Assembly (NCBI RefSeq): GCF_010671565.1
Contig: NZ_JAABOQ010000004.1
Span: 535,875-599,874 of the forward strand
From: Spongiivirga citrea
GTDB taxonomy: Bacteria; Bacteroidota; Bacteroidia; Flavobacteriales; Flavobacteriaceae
DNA: 64,000 nucleotides
Reading direction: 5' to 3'
Under the pieces are notes generated by a model. That model was given only the letters and a program-made list of their open reading frames with translations. It was not told the origin of the DNA and did not search any database. Shown in pieces: positions 18,088 to 28,071 of the stretch (the stretch's first letter is position 1; the number at the start of each line of letters is the position of its first letter). A program made the position numbers and the translations under genes.

Positions 18088-18181
18088 TGAGAAAATGGGA
18101 TTTTGATCCTACTCAAAGGTAGCAATAATGAATAAGATGCACCAAGTCCCTAAAATGAGAACTTAAATGTTCGTCTGTAGT

Positions 18182-19513
18182 TTAAATCTCCCTATTTACA
18201 TTCCAGTTCTCAAGGTAATCAGCTACATATTTAACGAACATACCACCTAAAGCTCCATTTACCACTCGATGGTCATAACTGTGAGACAGGAACATTTTAT
18301 AACGTATACCAATAAAATCACCTTCAGGTGTTTCGATAACTGCAGGAACTTTTCTAATTGCTCCTAAAGCCAGTATTCCTACTTGTGGTTGATTGATAAT
18401 AGGTGTTCCCATGATACTACCAAAGGTCCCCACGTTGGTTACGGTATATGTGCCTCCTTGAATATCGTCTGGTTTTAGTTTGTTATTTCTTGCTCGATCT
18501 GCAAGATCATTTACTTGCTTAGCCATACCTACAAGATTTAATTGGTCGGCATTTTTAATTACGGGTACTATTAAATTACCATCGGGTAAAGCAGCCGCCA
18601 TACCAAGATTGATATTTTTCTTTTTGATGATCTTATCGCCATCAACCGAAATATTTATAAGAGGATATTCCTTCAATGCCTTGGCAACAGCCTCCATAAA
18701 AATTGGAGTGAAGGTTAACTTCTCTCCTTCGCGCTGCTCAAATGCTGTTTTATTCTTTTTTCTCCAGTTCCAGATATTGGTTACATCCGCCTCACAAAAA
18801 CTTTGAACATGGGCAGAAGTTTGAACACTCTCAACCATATGATGCGCAACAAGTTTGCCCATTCTGGTCATTTCAATAATTTCATCTTCACCGCTTACAA
18901 CAACAGGAGTTGCTGGTTTCACTTGAGCTACTTTTTCTTGCTTCGGAGCTTCCTTAACAGCTTGAACGGGCGGAGTAACCGCACCATTACTTCCGCGACT
19001 GTCTACATATGCTAAGATGTCAGTTTTAGTAACACGTCCATCTTTTCCGGTACCAGTTAGGTTTTCAAGTTCAGAGATAGAAACACCTTCTTGTTTGGCG
19101 ATATTTTTAACCAGTGGAGAATAGAAACGGTCTGAAGATGAAAAATCAGCTTCAGCCATAACGGGTTTAGTAACCTCAACGGCCCTTTCAACACTTGCTT
19201 CTACTGCGGCAACAGCGGCGGCTGGTGCACTTGTTTGTTCAGTAGCAGTATCTCCAGAATCATCTCCTTCACCTTCGATTTCTATTACAGCTAGTACCTG
19301 TCCCACTTGAACGACATCATCAACTTCAAAAAACTTCTCCACCAAAACTCCTTCAACCTCACTAGGCACTTCTGAATCAACCTTATCAGTAGCAATCTCG
19401 ACAATAGCTTCATCCATTTCAATCGTATCGCCAACATCCTTTAGCCATGCGGTTATGGTTGCTTCTGCAACACTTTCACCCATTTTTGGAAGTTTCAATT
19501 CGAATTTACCCAT
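18182..19513 (-). CDS. Dihydrolipoyl acyltransferase (E2) of a 2-oxoacid dehydrogenase, probably branched-chain type
   Basis: 443 residues: lipoyl domain (K44 in ATDKVDSE), an Ala/Val-rich linker, a peripheral-subunit-binding domain (about 130-170, SPLVKNIAKQEGVSISEL), a second linker and a catalytic domain. The single lipoyl domain and the SYDHRVVNGALGG end suggest a branched-chain or generic 2-oxoacid E2 in place of the pyruvate enzyme. The active-site motif reads H415-RVV-N419-G, with asparagine where most E2s have aspartate. No E1 or E3 gene is adjacent. A -7 promoter element lies 33 bases upstream. Confidence 0.92.
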   Translation of the reverse strand: MGKFELKLPKMGESVAEATITAWLKDVGDTIEMDEAIVEIATDKVDSEVPSEVEGVLVEKFFEVDDVVQVGQVLAVIEIEGEGDDSGDTATEQTSAPAAAVAAVEASVERAVEVTKPVMAEADFSSSDRFYSPLVKNIAKQEGVSISELENLTGTGKDGRVTKTDILAYVDSRGSNGAVTPPVQAVKEAPKQEKVAQVKPATPVVVSGEDEIIEMTRMGKLVAHHMVESVQTSAHVQSFCEADVTNIWNWRKKNKTAFEQREGEKLTFTPIFMEAVAKALKEYPLINISVDGDKIIKKKNINLGMAAALPDGNLIVPVIKNADQLNLVGMAKQVNDLADRARNNKLKPDDIQGGTYTVTNVGTFGSIMGTPIINQPQVGILALGAIRKVPAVIETPEGDFIGIRYKMFLSHSYDHRVVNGALGGMFVKYVADYLENWNVNREI

Positions 19514-19545
19514 CTTGTTGATCGTGTTTTATTGTTTTGGTTTTG

Positions 19546-19553
19546 CAAAAATA
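19546..19553 (-). promoter_or_regulatory. -7 element of the E2 promoter
   Basis: On the minus strand this reads TATTTTTG, an exact TAnnTTTG match, 33 bases before the ATG at 19513. No good -33 element is seen. Confidence 0.5.
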
Positions 19554-19663
19554 ACAAATAAAATACCCTTTTATTGCGTTTATCTTAATAAAAATAGAAT
19601 AAATAGCTCTATTTTAAGAATTCAATAACTATTATTCGGTATTTATAAAAATTCAATAACCAA

Positions 19664-20284
19664 TTAAGAGGTCTTCAATGAGTTTTCAAATGGAACTCGA
19701 TTGATAATACTTCTTCCCAAAGTTACCTCATCAGCATATTCCAACTCATCGCCTACAGCAATTCCTCTTGCAATAGTCGATGTTTTCACATCAGTTCCTT
19801 CTAATTGTTTATAGATGTAAAAGTTGGTTGTATCTCCTTCAATGGTAGAACTTAAGGCAAAAATCAATTCTTTTACCTCCCCTTCTTTCACTTTTCTTAC
19901 CAAACTTTCTATGGTCAAGTCATGAGGCCCAATACCGTCCATAGGTGATATTTTTCCCCCTAATACATGATATAAACCTCTAAACTGTGCCGTGCTTTCT
20001 ATTGCCATTACGTCGCGAACGTCTTCTACAACACAAATGATTGTTCCATCTCGATTGGTATTCGCGCAAATCTCGCACAAGGCAACGTCTGATATATTAT
20101 GACAACTTTGACACAATTTTATCTCATTTCGAAATTTCATCAAAGCTTCAGCCAACTGCTCTGTTTGCGTATCCGGTTGTCGTAATAAATGCAACACTAA
20201 TCTGAGTGCGGTCCGCTTTCCAATACCAGGCAGCATCGACACCTCATTAACGGCATTTTCTAATAGTTTTGATGAAAACTCCAT
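19664..20284 (-). CDS. recR: Recombination mediator protein RecR
   Basis: Works with RecO (and RecF) to load RecA on SSB-coated DNA. 206 residues: a helix-hairpin-helix ([12 protein letters not shown], about 18-29), a zinc finger with C58, C61, C70 and C73, and a Toprim domain with [13 protein letters not shown]. Complete and normal length. It is divergent from the sodium symporter gene; the latter's real start lies about 130 bp away. Confidence 0.97.
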   Translation of the reverse strand: MEFSSKLLENAVNEVSMLPGIGKRTALRLVLHLLRQPDTQTEQLAEALMKFRNEIKLCQSCHNISDVALCEICANTNRDGTIICVVEDVRDVMAIESTAQFRGLYHVLGGKISPMDGIGPHDLTIESLVRKVKEGEVKELIFALSSTIEGDTTNFYIYKQLEGTDVKTSTIARGIAVGDELEYADEVTLGRSIINRVPFENSLKTS

Positions 20285-20369
20285 TAGGTAAAATTACAAA
20301 TTACCACGTTCGATTGCTCGTTTTTTATTCAGAAGATGTTAAGCGCTCAATCTTAAAAACCCTTTTTGC

Positions 20370-20377
20370 TATATTTG
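20370..20377 (+). promoter_or_regulatory. -7 element of the symporter promoter
   Basis: TATATTTG, an exact TAnnTTTG match, 36 bases before the ATG at 20413. It supports the shorter start of the symporter gene, since a longer reading frame from 20269 would begin upstream of this promoter. Confidence 0.5.
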
Positions 20378-20412
20378 AACAGGTCGGAAACAATCTCAGA
20401 CCATTCTACAGT

Positions 20413-21870
20413 ATGCAACCAAGCTATATTATTGCCCTTATCGCTATTTACTTTGGCGTTTTGTTATTCATCTCATATTTAACAGGAAAAAACGATAGTA
20501 ATACCGATTTTTTTAAAGCTGGAAAGCAATCCCCTTGGTTTGTTGTTGCCTTTGGTATGATTGGCGCTTCTTTGAGTGGTGTGACCTTTATATCTGTTCC
20601 TGGCTGGGTTGATGCATCTCAGTTTAGCTATATGCAGGTGGTGTTTGGATACCTAGCTGGTTATTTCGTGATTGCCTATGTCCTTATGCCGATATATTAT
20701 CGGATGAATGTTACATCGATTTACCAATATTTAGAAGATCGATTTGGAACCGTTAGCCACAAGACGGGAGCATTTTTCTTTTTTATATCCAGAGTACTAG
20801 GGGCATCATTTCGATTGTTTTTAGTTGCTATTGTCCTACAGAAATTTGTTTTTGACGCTTGGAATGTCCCATTTCCATTAACTGTAACGCTTTCTATTTT
20901 ACTAATATGGATCTATACTTTCAGGGGCGGAATCAAAACCATTGTTTGGACGGATACACTTCAAACATTATTCATGCTCATCGCTGTTGGAATGGCTATA
21001 TATTATATAAATGATAAACTTGACTGGACATTTAGTGAATTCTTAGCTTCGTCTGAATTGGCAGAATACAATAAAATGATCTTTACTGATAGTATTCTCA
21101 ATAAGACTCATTTTCTAAAATCGTTTATTGGAGGAATGTTTGTTACCATCTGTATGACGGGGCTTGACCAGGATATGATGCAGAAAAACCTTACTTGCAA
21201 AAACACCAAAGAAGCCCAAAAGAATATGATTTCGTTTAGCATCGTATTGGTTGTAATCAACTTTATATTTCTTTTGCTAGGCGCACTTCTATTTATTTAT
21301 GCCGACAGATTTGATATCGCAACACCAATGATGGATGGAAAAACGAGAACAGACTTATTATTCCCTGAAATTGCTTTAAATACTGGACTGGGACTACCAA
21401 TTGCAATTTTCTTTATGCTCGGTTTAATCGCTGCCGCCTACTCTAGTGCCGATAGTGCGTTGACATCACTCACCACCTCTTTTTCAGTAGACTTTTTAAA
21501 TATTGAAAAACAGGAGGAATCAAAACAAAAATCGATTCGGAAAAAGGTACACCTAGGTATGAGTGCGTTTTTGGTGGTCGTGATTATTGCATTTAAATAC
21601 CTGCTAGACACTAATGTTATTGATGGACTTTTAAAAGCAGCTGGATACACCTACGGGCCTTTGTTAGGTTTATTTGCTTTTGGAATCTTTACCAAACAAC
21701 AGGTTAAAGATCAATGGGTTGCTTTGGTAGCGTTAGTCTCGGTAGTATTGACTTTTATTATTGGAAGTTTACCACCAGAAAAGTTAGGTGGTTATGTATT
21801 TGGCTATGAATTATTGCTTGTAAATGGTCTATTTACATTTATTGGTTTAATACTGATTCGTAGAAAGTAA
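20413..21870 (+). CDS. Sodium:solute symporter (SSF family)
   Basis: 485 residues from the ATG at 20413 ([22 protein letters not shown]), with about 13 hydrophobic helices. Family segments include [25 protein letters not shown] near the N terminus and [21 protein letters not shown], the sodium-site helix, near residue 345. The solute is not readable. A longer in-frame reading from 20269 would overlap recR and lacks support. The last 24 bases overlap the end of the convergent CoA-binding gene. Confidence 0.92.
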   Translation: MQPSYIIALIAIYFGVLLFISYLTGKNDSNTDFFKAGKQSPWFVVAFGMIGASLSGVTFISVPGWVDASQFSYMQVVFGYLAGYFVIAYVLMPIYYRMNVTSIYQYLEDRFGTVSHKTGAFFFFISRVLGASFRLFLVAIVLQKFVFDAWNVPFPLTVTLSILLIWIYTFRGGIKTIVWTDTLQTLFMLIAVGMAIYYINDKLDWTFSEFLASSELAEYNKMIFTDSILNKTHFLKSFIGGMFVTICMTGLDQDMMQKNLTCKNTKEAQKNMISFSIVLVVINFIFLLLGALLFIYADRFDIATPMMDGKTRTDLLFPEIALNTGLGLPIAIFFMLGLIAAAYSSADSALTSLTTSFSVDFLNIEKQEESKQKSIRKKVHLGMSAFLVVVIIAFKYLLDTNVIDGLLKAAGYTYGPLLGLFAFGIFTKQQVKDQWVALVALVSVVLTFIIGSLPPEKLGGYVFGYELLLVNGLFTFIGLILIRRK

Positions 21871-22206
21871 CACCAAGGTACAAGCCACCTCAAAATCGAT
21901 ATTATTTTCTTTTAAAAACTGATACAATTCTGGGTTTTCTGTTCCTGGATTGAAAATGATCCGTTTTGGTTTTAACCCAATAAAATGATCATAATACTCC
22001 TCTTGTCTCTTTGGACTTAGATATAAAGTGATAGTATCTAGATCATCGTATTGAATCAGTTCTGTATCTATATCTACACCGGCAATAACACCTTTTCTCA
22101 CCCCATATGCTACTACCGGTTGTCCGGCATTTACCAATCGGTTTACCGCTATATTAGAGTATCGTATTGGTTTTAACGATACTCCGAAAACTAAGGTTTT
22201 TTTCAT
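21847..22206 (-). CDS. CoA-binding domain protein (YccU-like)
   Basis: 119 residues from the ATG at 22206 ([18 protein letters not shown]). A Rossmann-type CoA-binding domain of the succinyl-CoA-ligase fold with VVAYGVRKG and a conserved [11 protein letters not shown] segment. The reading frame is open for 66 more bases upstream, but family start and conservation favour 22206. Small stand-alone members have no assigned reaction. The 3' end overlaps the symporter gene by 24 bp tail to tail. Confidence 0.88.
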   Translation of the reverse strand: MKKTLVFGVSLKPIRYSNIAVNRLVNAGQPVVAYGVRKGVIAGVDIDTELIQYDDLDTITLYLSPKRQEEYYDHFIGLKPKRIIFNPGTENPELYQFLKENNIDFEVACTLVLLSTNQY

Positions 22207-22345
22207 GAAGTGTTGAGTCGTTATAATTGGAGAATCCTGACAGGATTTACTCTTGACGGTATTGTTACACAAAAATGAACGTCGGAGTTCGTTTTAATTT
22301 GGGTACTTGTCTTCTTAAAAGAAAATATTGCGAACAATATGCTAC

Positions 22346-22531
22346 TTAACTTTCACCTCTTTTTAGCGGTTTATCACCTAATAAACCCATTATGAATAGA
22401 CCTATACCAACAAATATCCCAATACTCCCATAAGTAAGGTCAAAAAACATTCCTACGATTCCTATGATAATGATTCCACCAGAAGCAATCATTAAGCCTA
22501 TATCTTTCTTTGGTCTGTTATTTACGGCCAT
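22346..22531 (-). CDS. Small two-helix membrane protein
   Basis: 61 residues: a basic start (MAVNNRPKKD), two hydrophobic stretches separated by a short FDLTYG turn, and a charged end (GDKPLKRGES). No recognised family. It lies 37 bp downstream of fabH in the same direction and may be co-transcribed with it. Such proteins are common in flavobacterial genomes without known function. Confidence 0.65.
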   Translation of the reverse strand: MAVNNRPKKDIGLMIASGGIIIIGIVGMFFDLTYGSIGIFVGIGLFIMGLLGDKPLKRGES

Positions 22532-22568
22532 TCTTTAAAACTAAATTGAATTTACAAGTTAGCTAGCC

Positions 22569-23579
22569 CTACCACTTAATAATAGCACTTCCCCATGTAA
22601 ATCCGCTGCCGAAAGCGGCAAGAACTACTGTATCACCTTCTTTGATCTTCCCTTTCTCCCAAGCTTCAGTTAGCGCTATAGGAATAGAAGCAGCTGTAGT
22701 ATTACCATATTTCATGATATTATTGTAGACTTGATCATCACTAAGTCCAAATTTCTTCTGTACAAATTGAGAAATACGAAGGTTTGCTTGATGAGGAATT
22801 AACATATCTATATCATCTGGACCCAGACCGTTTGTTTGTAGACCTTCCATAATCACTTCACTGAAACGAACTACAGCATTCTTAAATACGAATTGTCCGT
22901 TCATATAAGGGAAATACGAAGTATCATCTTTATCATCATCCTCCAAAATATCGGTCACCCATCGTTTACCCATTCCAGGTGCAATTACAGAAAGTTCCTC
23001 AGCATGCTGTCCTTCACTATGCATATGCGTTGACAAAATTCCTTTGGTATTATCTTCTTCCCGACTAATAATTGCTGCACCAGCACCATCACCAAAAATA
23101 ACAGAAACACCTCGACCTCGAGTGGTCATATCCAATCCACGCGAGTGTACTTCTGAACCAATTACCAAAACGTTTTTATACATACCAGTTTTCACATACT
23201 GATCAGCAATTGAGATAGCGTATACAAAACCAGAACACTGATTTCTGATATCTAAAGCCCCGATTGTAGGCAACCCTAGATCACGTTGTACAAGAACGCC
23301 TGGGCCAGGGAAATAATAATCTGGACTTAAAGTGGCGAAAATTAAAAAGTCGACTTCGTTTTTATGAATTCCAGCTCGTTCAATTGCAATTTTTGCAGCT
23401 TCCACTCCCATACTTGAAGTGGTATCAGTTCCATTTTTTGCTACATGGCGACGTTCCTTTATTCCAGTTCTTTCTTGAATCCACTCATCAGAAGTGTCAA
23501 TAATCTTAGATAGATCATCGTTTGTTACCACATTTTCAGGTACATAATATCCCAGCCCTGCAATTTTCGAATTATACAT
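22569..23579 (-). CDS. fabH: Beta-ketoacyl-ACP synthase III
   Basis: Condenses acetyl- or branched acyl-CoA with malonyl-ACP to start fatty-acid synthesis. 336 residues with the full Cys-His-Asn set: C115 in RNQCSGFVY, H263 in IPHQANLR, N293 in YGNTTAASIP. It stands apart from other fatty-acid genes; Bacteroidota often hold two KASIII paralogues, and this one may handle iso-branched starters, which is inference. Confidence 0.94.
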   Translation of the reverse strand: MYNSKIAGLGYYVPENVVTNDDLSKIIDTSDEWIQERTGIKERRHVAKNGTDTTSSMGVEAAKIAIERAGIHKNEVDFLIFATLSPDYYFPGPGVLVQRDLGLPTIGALDIRNQCSGFVYAISIADQYVKTGMYKNVLVIGSEVHSRGLDMTTRGRGVSVIFGDGAGAAIISREEDNTKGILSTHMHSEGQHAEELSVIAPGMGKRWVTDILEDDDKDDTSYFPYMNGQFVFKNAVVRFSEVIMEGLQTNGLGPDDIDMLIPHQANLRISQFVQKKFGLSDDQVYNNIMKYGNTTAASIPIALTEAWEKGKIKEGDTVVLAAFGSGFTWGSAIIKW

Positions 23580-23878
23580 ATACTAAATCAATTTTTGTAT
23601 GACGGGCAATTTAGGTAATCTGAGTTTTCTTATAAAATAAATGCCACCCTTATTGTATGCATGCATAGTAGTTTAGTCAGTAGTATTCAGTTTGCAATAC
23701 GGCAGTTTTGGGTTTGATTAATTATTGGAAAACTGGCGTTGTTATCTATAAGATTTACTCCCAGTTCCAAGAACATGAAGAAATAGCGTTTTAACTTAAA
23801 AACTGAGTAGATCATTCCCTATAAGTCGTGAGGAAATTAACCTGCTGCAGACTGAGGGCTGAATACTGCTAACTGAAA
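23580..23878. other. 299-bp spacer with degenerate repeat words
   Basis: No open frame worth calling. It holds two degenerate copies of the CAGTATTCAG word family (AGTAGTATTCAGTTTGCAATACGGCAG near 23691 and a reverse-orientation match near 23840-23878) and a GCATGCATGC-like palindrome near 23659. No clear promoter for fabH was found in it. Confidence 0.5.
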
Positions 23879-24169
23879 TCACTCTTCCTCTTCAACGATT
23901 TGCTCAATAGCGACCATTAAATCCAAATCTTTCTGTGTCACTCCACCGGCATCGTGAGTAGTAAGGGTAATAGAGAGTTTATTGTAAGAATTCGACCAAT
24001 CGGGGTGATGGTTATGCGCTTCACACTCAAATGCGATTCGAGTCATTGCGCCAAAAGCATCTTTAAAATTTTCAAACTCGAATAAGGTGGTTAAACAATC
24101 GTCTCTATATTCCCAGTCTGGGTATCCTAGCAATTGTTTTTCAATAGCATCGAAACTAAGCTTTTTCAT
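23879..24169 (-). CDS. phhB: 4a-hydroxytetrahydrobiopterin dehydratase (PCD/DCoH)
   Basis: 96 residues with the active-site block EAHNHHPDWSNSYNKL and the TTHDAGGVTQKDLDLM segment of pterin-4a-carbinolamine dehydratase. It recycles tetrahydropterin for aromatic amino-acid hydroxylases, none of which is in the window. The gene ends in a run of glutamate codons (EEEE). It precedes no close partner; the RmlD-like gene ends 72 bp upstream on the same strand. Confidence 0.94.
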   Translation of the reverse strand: MKKLSFDAIEKQLLGYPDWEYRDDCLTTLFEFENFKDAFGAMTRIAFECEAHNHHPDWSNSYNKLSITLTTHDAGGVTQKDLDLMVAIEQIVEEEE

Positions 24170-24241
24170 AGTTAGTGGTTTTAGTTATTTAAAAATACAA
24201 AAAAATCACTATCATTTATAGATCTACCACATACAACATCG

Positions 24242-25087
24242 CTACTTAACTAAAACAGAATCAATTACTTGCTGATTATTTATTTGCAGATTCTTGGGTA
24301 ATAAGTTATCTTTTGGTAGTACTGCTAAATAACGTTCATTATTTGTGGTATACACCCGTTTAAATATTGGATGATGATTTCCCAGCTTTTTAATTATTTC
24401 AGCTATCAATTCATCATGATGCATCAGATCAGTACTTCCTAAATGAAAAATTCCTGATTTATTTCTATTTACGATATAATGAACTTGTTGGGTAAGCTTA
24501 TCATCAGTAGTCGTGTTCAAAACCAGATTAGGAAAAACTTCAATCGGTTCTTTTAAATGTAACTGCTGTCTTATCTTTTTTATGCGAGGTGACTGACCTC
24601 CAAATACCATTGGTACCCTTAATATAGCCATTTTGCTTTTTGGCATTCGCATAAGCATGTTCTCTATCTTAATTTTTAAACGGCCGTAAACACTTTCGGA
24701 TAAGGTTTTATCTAATTCATAAGAAGGATACTGGCTATAGGCATCAAATACATTAGCTGATGATAGAAAAATAAGCTTACAACGATGTTGCATCACATAA
24801 TCAGCCAAATGCATATGAGCAGTTATTAGTCCTGCAAAGCTGCCTCTAAGGCAAGAAATAATGACATCAGGTTTTACTTGAGATACAATCTCTATAACAT
24901 CATCCTCCGCTAGATCATAATGGAAAAACTGCTTGTTATTCTCAAAGCTTTTTCTAGCCGAGAAATAAGTAGCGTAGGTATCAAAGTAGTTACACAACTC
25001 CTTATAGATAGCATTTCCTAAAAAGCCACTGCCCCCTAAAATGAGAATTTTCTTTTTTTGAGCTGGTTGCCGTTTTCTTGTTGCCAA
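24242..25087 (-). CDS. RmlD-like NAD(P)-dependent sugar-nucleotide reductase/epimerase
   Basis: 281 residues of the extended SDR fold. The nucleotide loop GGSGFLGNAI is near residues 18-27, followed by SSANVF and the catalytic YGRLK (YxxxK). The C-terminal part has FHLGSTDLMHHDEL, similar to dTDP-4-dehydrorhamnose reductase-like proteins. It follows gcvT by 3 bp on the same strand, so the two are probably co-transcribed although no metabolic link is evident. A basic tail (MATRKRQPAQKKK) precedes the Rossmann domain. Confidence 0.85.
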   Translation of the reverse strand: MATRKRQPAQKKKILILGGSGFLGNAIYKELCNYFDTYATYFSARKSFENNKQFFHYDLAEDDVIEIVSQVKPDVIISCLRGSFAGLITAHMHLADYVMQHRCKLIFLSSANVFDAYSQYPSYELDKTLSESVYGRLKIKIENMLMRMPKSKMAILRVPMVFGGQSPRIKKIRQQLHLKEPIEVFPNLVLNTTTDDKLTQQVHYIVNRNKSGIFHLGSTDLMHHDELIAEIIKKLGNHHPIFKRVYTTNNERYLAVLPKDNLLPKNLQINNQQVIDSVLVK

Positions 25088-25090
25088 ATA

Positions 25091-26173
25091 CTACTTTTTA
25101 TAAAATGGAAGTTTTACCACGGTCGCAGGAACTGCATTTTTTCTTATTTGAATATGAATTTGTGATCCGACATCGGTAAAGACAGATGGCACATAACCAA
25201 GACCAATTCCGGTTCCCATCGAAGGGCTCATTGTACCTGATGTTACGTTTCCAATTTTTCTGCCTTGACTATCGACAATATCATATCCTTGACGCGGAAT
25301 TCCACGATCATTTAATTCAAAAGCAACTAGTTTTCTTTCAGTACCGCGCTCCTTTTGCTTTAAAATCTCTTCGTCATTAATAAAGGATTTTGTGCTTTTG
25401 GTAATCCAACCTAATCCGGCCTCTATAGGTGAGGTCGTATCGTCAATATCATTACCGTATAAACAATATCCCATTTCTAAGCGCAATGTATCTCTAGCTG
25501 CAAGTCCGATTGGTTTGATTCCAAAGTCAGCACCTGCTTCAAAAACCTTGTCCCATACTTGCTGTACTTCGCTATTCTTACAATAAATTTCAAAACCGCC
25601 ACTACCTGTATATCCCGTTGCCGAAATAATTACATGATCGATTCCCGCAAAATCTGCCACCTCAAACGAATAGAATTTTATAGCTGAAAGATCTACTGAT
25701 GTTAGCGAATGCATTGCCTCAACGGCTTTAGGGCCTTGTATTGCCAATAAAGAATAATCCTCCGATAAATCTTTCATTGTAGCTCCCATTGTATTGTGCT
25801 GAGATATCCAATTCCAATCTTTTTCAATATTTGACGCATTCACTACTAACAAATAGGTTTCCTCTTTAACTCTATATACAATCAAATCGTCAACAATGCC
25901 ACCTTTATCGTTTGGCAGGCAGCTATATTGTGCTTTGCCTACTGTTAGCTTAGATGCATCATTTGTCGTCACTTTTTGAATTAGATTCAACGCTTCAGGG
26001 CCTTCAATTAAAAACTCGCCCATATGAGAGACATCAAACACTCCAACACCATTGCGAACTGTTTCATGCTCGACATTGACACCTTCGTATGAAACAGGCA
26101 TATTGAACCCTGCGAAAGGAACCATCTTGGCGTTTAATTTAACATGCGTATCGTTTAATGCAATATTCTTCAT
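25091..26173 (-). CDS. gcvT: Aminomethyltransferase (glycine cleavage system T protein)
   Basis: Transfers the methylene of aminomethyl-lipoyl-H protein to tetrahydrofolate, releasing ammonia. 360 residues with [10 protein letters not shown] near residue 45, [20 protein letters not shown] and a C-terminal [21 protein letters not shown] block. The H and P subunits are not in this window. A -7 element lies about 33 bases upstream. Confidence 0.97.
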   Translation of the reverse strand: MKNIALNDTHVKLNAKMVPFAGFNMPVSYEGVNVEHETVRNGVGVFDVSHMGEFLIEGPEALNLIQKVTTNDASKLTVGKAQYSCLPNDKGGIVDDLIVYRVKEETYLLVVNASNIEKDWNWISQHNTMGATMKDLSEDYSLLAIQGPKAVEAMHSLTSVDLSAIKFYSFEVADFAGIDHVIISATGYTGSGGFEIYCKNSEVQQVWDKVFEAGADFGIKPIGLAARDTLRLEMGYCLYGNDIDDTTSPIEAGLGWITKSTKSFINDEEILKQKERGTERKLVAFELNDRGIPRQGYDIVDSQGRKIGNVTSGTMSPSMGTGIGLGYVPSVFTDVGSQIHIQIRKNAVPATVVKLPFYKK

Positions 26174-26205
26174 TTGTACCTTGGTTGTGTGATTAGAATT
26201 TGACG

Positions 26206-26213
26206 CAAAAATA
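26206..26213 (-). promoter_or_regulatory. -7 element of the gcvT promoter
   Basis: On the minus strand this reads TATTTTTG, an exact TAnnTTTG match, 33 bases before the gcvT ATG. The divergent spacer also holds the aminopeptidase promoter. Confidence 0.5.
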
Positions 26214-26299
26214 TTGAAATTTAATGTGCTTCTTTTTTTATTCTACACCACATTTTAATAATTATATGTTAACCCTTTATTAAAGTACTACCATAATTG

Positions 26300-26307
26300 T
26301 ATTTTTG
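26300..26307 (+). promoter_or_regulatory. -7 element of the aminopeptidase P promoter
   Basis: TATTTTTG, an exact TAnnTTTG match, 33 bases before the ATG at 26340. The -33 position shows only CTTTAT. Confidence 0.5.
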
Positions 26308-26339
26308 GATATCAACTTAATAAATAAATTACTTTACTA

Positions 26340-27959
26340 ATGCGCACCATTTTAAGCATCTTTTGTCTAATTCTAACCTTTAATCTAGGCACAGCTCAGG
26401 ACAAATTACCAACCGACTATCTAAAAAAGGAATTTCACAAAGAAAGACGTGAAGCCTTTAGAAAATTAATGCCCAAAAATAGTGTTGCTGTTGTTTTTGC
26501 TAATGCTGTACGTAACCGGTCTAACGATGTGGACTATGTTTATCATCAAGATCCTAATTTTTTCTATCTAACGGGATATAACGAACCGCATTCTGTTTTA
26601 CTAATTTTTTCTGAAGACCAAGAAACAGAAAATGGGACCGTAAACGAAATGATTTTCGCTCGTGAACGCAATGCTGCAAGAGAGCAATGGGATGGCAGAC
26701 GTTTAGGTGTCGACGGAGTTAAAAATAAGTTAGGTTTTGATAATGTGGCGAGCGGTAGTTCGTTTAAAAATTTACCAGTTGACCTCACGAAATTTGATAA
26801 AATCTTAATGCCCACTCTTCAAAATGACGTTCGAGATGCACGCGGTAGTGCGGATCTTTTTGACTTGATTACACAGTTTAAGGAGCAGTCGGGGTATTCA
26901 AGTGCTAATCAAATGAGTTCAATGAGTAAGCGTATTTATAGCACCATAGACGCTACACCTATTGAAAATAGTTCAAACCTAGTTCCTAGACTAAAAGCTG
27001 CAATGGAACAAATGGCAGAACTAAAGGACGATCAATTATTAGTCGATTTTACAAACGCAAAAGACGATGCAGCAAGAAAAGAGCTTCAACAAAAAATGAA
27101 GTTACAACTTGCTTCTGACAAGTTCGATACAGATACCTTCAATAGTATTGCTGGCCAACTTCGTGAAGTGAAAACTCCGGAAGAAATGGTATTGCTTAAA
27201 AAAGCAATCGAAATTTCTGCAGTAGGACAAATAGAAATTATGAAAGCCATGCACCCGAATATGAGTGAAACAGAAATTCAGGGTGTTCACGAATTCATTT
27301 ACAAAAAATACGGCGCGGAATATGAGGGCTATCCTTCTATTGTAGGTGGAGGTAATAATGGCTGTATTTTACATTATATCGAAAATAACAAAACCGAAGT
27401 GGGGCAAGATCTAGTACTCATGGACCTTGGCGCAGAATATCACGGTTATACAGCCGATGTTACGAGAACAATTCCGGCAAATGGAAAGTTTACTGAAGAA
27501 CAGAAAGCCATTTACGATCTTGTTTATGATGCGCAAGAAGCAGGTATCAAGGTAAGTGTTGTAGGTGGTTCATTCAGCGCTCCAGGTAAAGTTGCTCGAG
27601 ACGTTATAAACGAAGGATTGGCCAAATTAGGTATCATAGCTTCTGCCGATGCAAAACACCGTTATTTTCCTCATGGCACTTCACATTATCTTGGCTTAGA
27701 TGTACACGATCCCGGAACATATGGAGCATTCAAGGCAAATACCGTTATTACAGTAGAACCAGGAATTTATATTCCCGATGGTAGTCCTTGTGATAAAAAA
27801 TGGTGGGGCATTGCAGTACGTATTGAAGATGATATTTTGATTACTGACAACGGACCAGTCAACCTATCAGCAATGGCGCCTAGAAAGTCGGAGGAGATTG
27901 AGAAATTAATGAAGCAAAAAAGTGTACTTAGTAAGTTGGAGTTACCGAGTTTGGATTAA
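26340..27959 (+). CDS. Secreted Xaa-Pro aminopeptidase (M24B)
   Basis: 539 residues with a signal peptide (MRTILSIFCLILTFNLGTAQ). Residues about 30-190 are the aminopeptidase-P N-terminal domain (DPNFFYLTGYNEP). The C-terminal pita-bread domain carries the dimetal ligands in MDLGAEYHGYTADVTRT, HGTSHYLGLDVHD, TVEPGIYIPD and VRIEDD. It removes N-terminal residues preceding proline, most likely in the periplasm. The 90-residue helical insert between the domains is typical of the secreted flavobacterial form. Confidence 0.94.
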   Translation: MRTILSIFCLILTFNLGTAQDKLPTDYLKKEFHKERREAFRKLMPKNSVAVVFANAVRNRSNDVDYVYHQDPNFFYLTGYNEPHSVLLIFSEDQETENGTVNEMIFARERNAAREQWDGRRLGVDGVKNKLGFDNVASGSSFKNLPVDLTKFDKILMPTLQNDVRDARGSADLFDLITQFKEQSGYSSANQMSSMSKRIYSTIDATPIENSSNLVPRLKAAMEQMAELKDDQLLVDFTNAKDDAARKELQQKMKLQLASDKFDTDTFNSIAGQLREVKTPEEMVLLKKAIEISAVGQIEIMKAMHPNMSETEIQGVHEFIYKKYGAEYEGYPSIVGGGNNGCILHYIENNKTEVGQDLVLMDLGAEYHGYTADVTRTIPANGKFTEEQKAIYDLVYDAQEAGIKVSVVGGSFSAPGKVARDVINEGLAKLGIIASADAKHRYFPHGTSHYLGLDVHDPGTYGAFKANTVITVEPGIYIPDGSPCDKKWWGIAVRIEDDILITDNGPVNLSAMAPRKSEEIEKLMKQKSVLSKLELPSLD

Positions 27960-27983
27960 GCTGGTAATAAAATTGCAATTTTC

Positions 27984-28037
27984 GAAATTCCAAATTCCAA
28001 AAAAATAAAAGAAATTCCTTCCCTTCTCAAAGGAAGG
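27984..28037. repeat. Intergenic AAATTCC direct repeat and CCTTCC hairpin
   Basis: Two tandem AAATTCC words (27985-27998) resemble, in reverse orientation, GGAATTTGGAATTTC at about 58230. Next to them CCTTCCCTTCTCAAAGGAAGG (28017-28037) is an imperfect hairpin resembling the one at 55965-55985. Both words are common flavobacterial intergenic sequence. Confidence 0.4.
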
Positions 28038-28071
28038 TGCCTGTAGGGCGGAAGGGTTCAAGCCAGCTTAT

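Noticed and set aside
20269..20412. N-terminal extension of the symporter from 20269 overlapping recR
   Set aside because: The conserved protein begins at the ATG at 20413, and a -7 promoter element lies at 20370, downstream of the longer start.
26174..26339. Possible glycine riboswitch upstream of gcvT
   Set aside because: The divergent spacer is short, filled by two promoter elements, and shows no paired aptamer-like helices.
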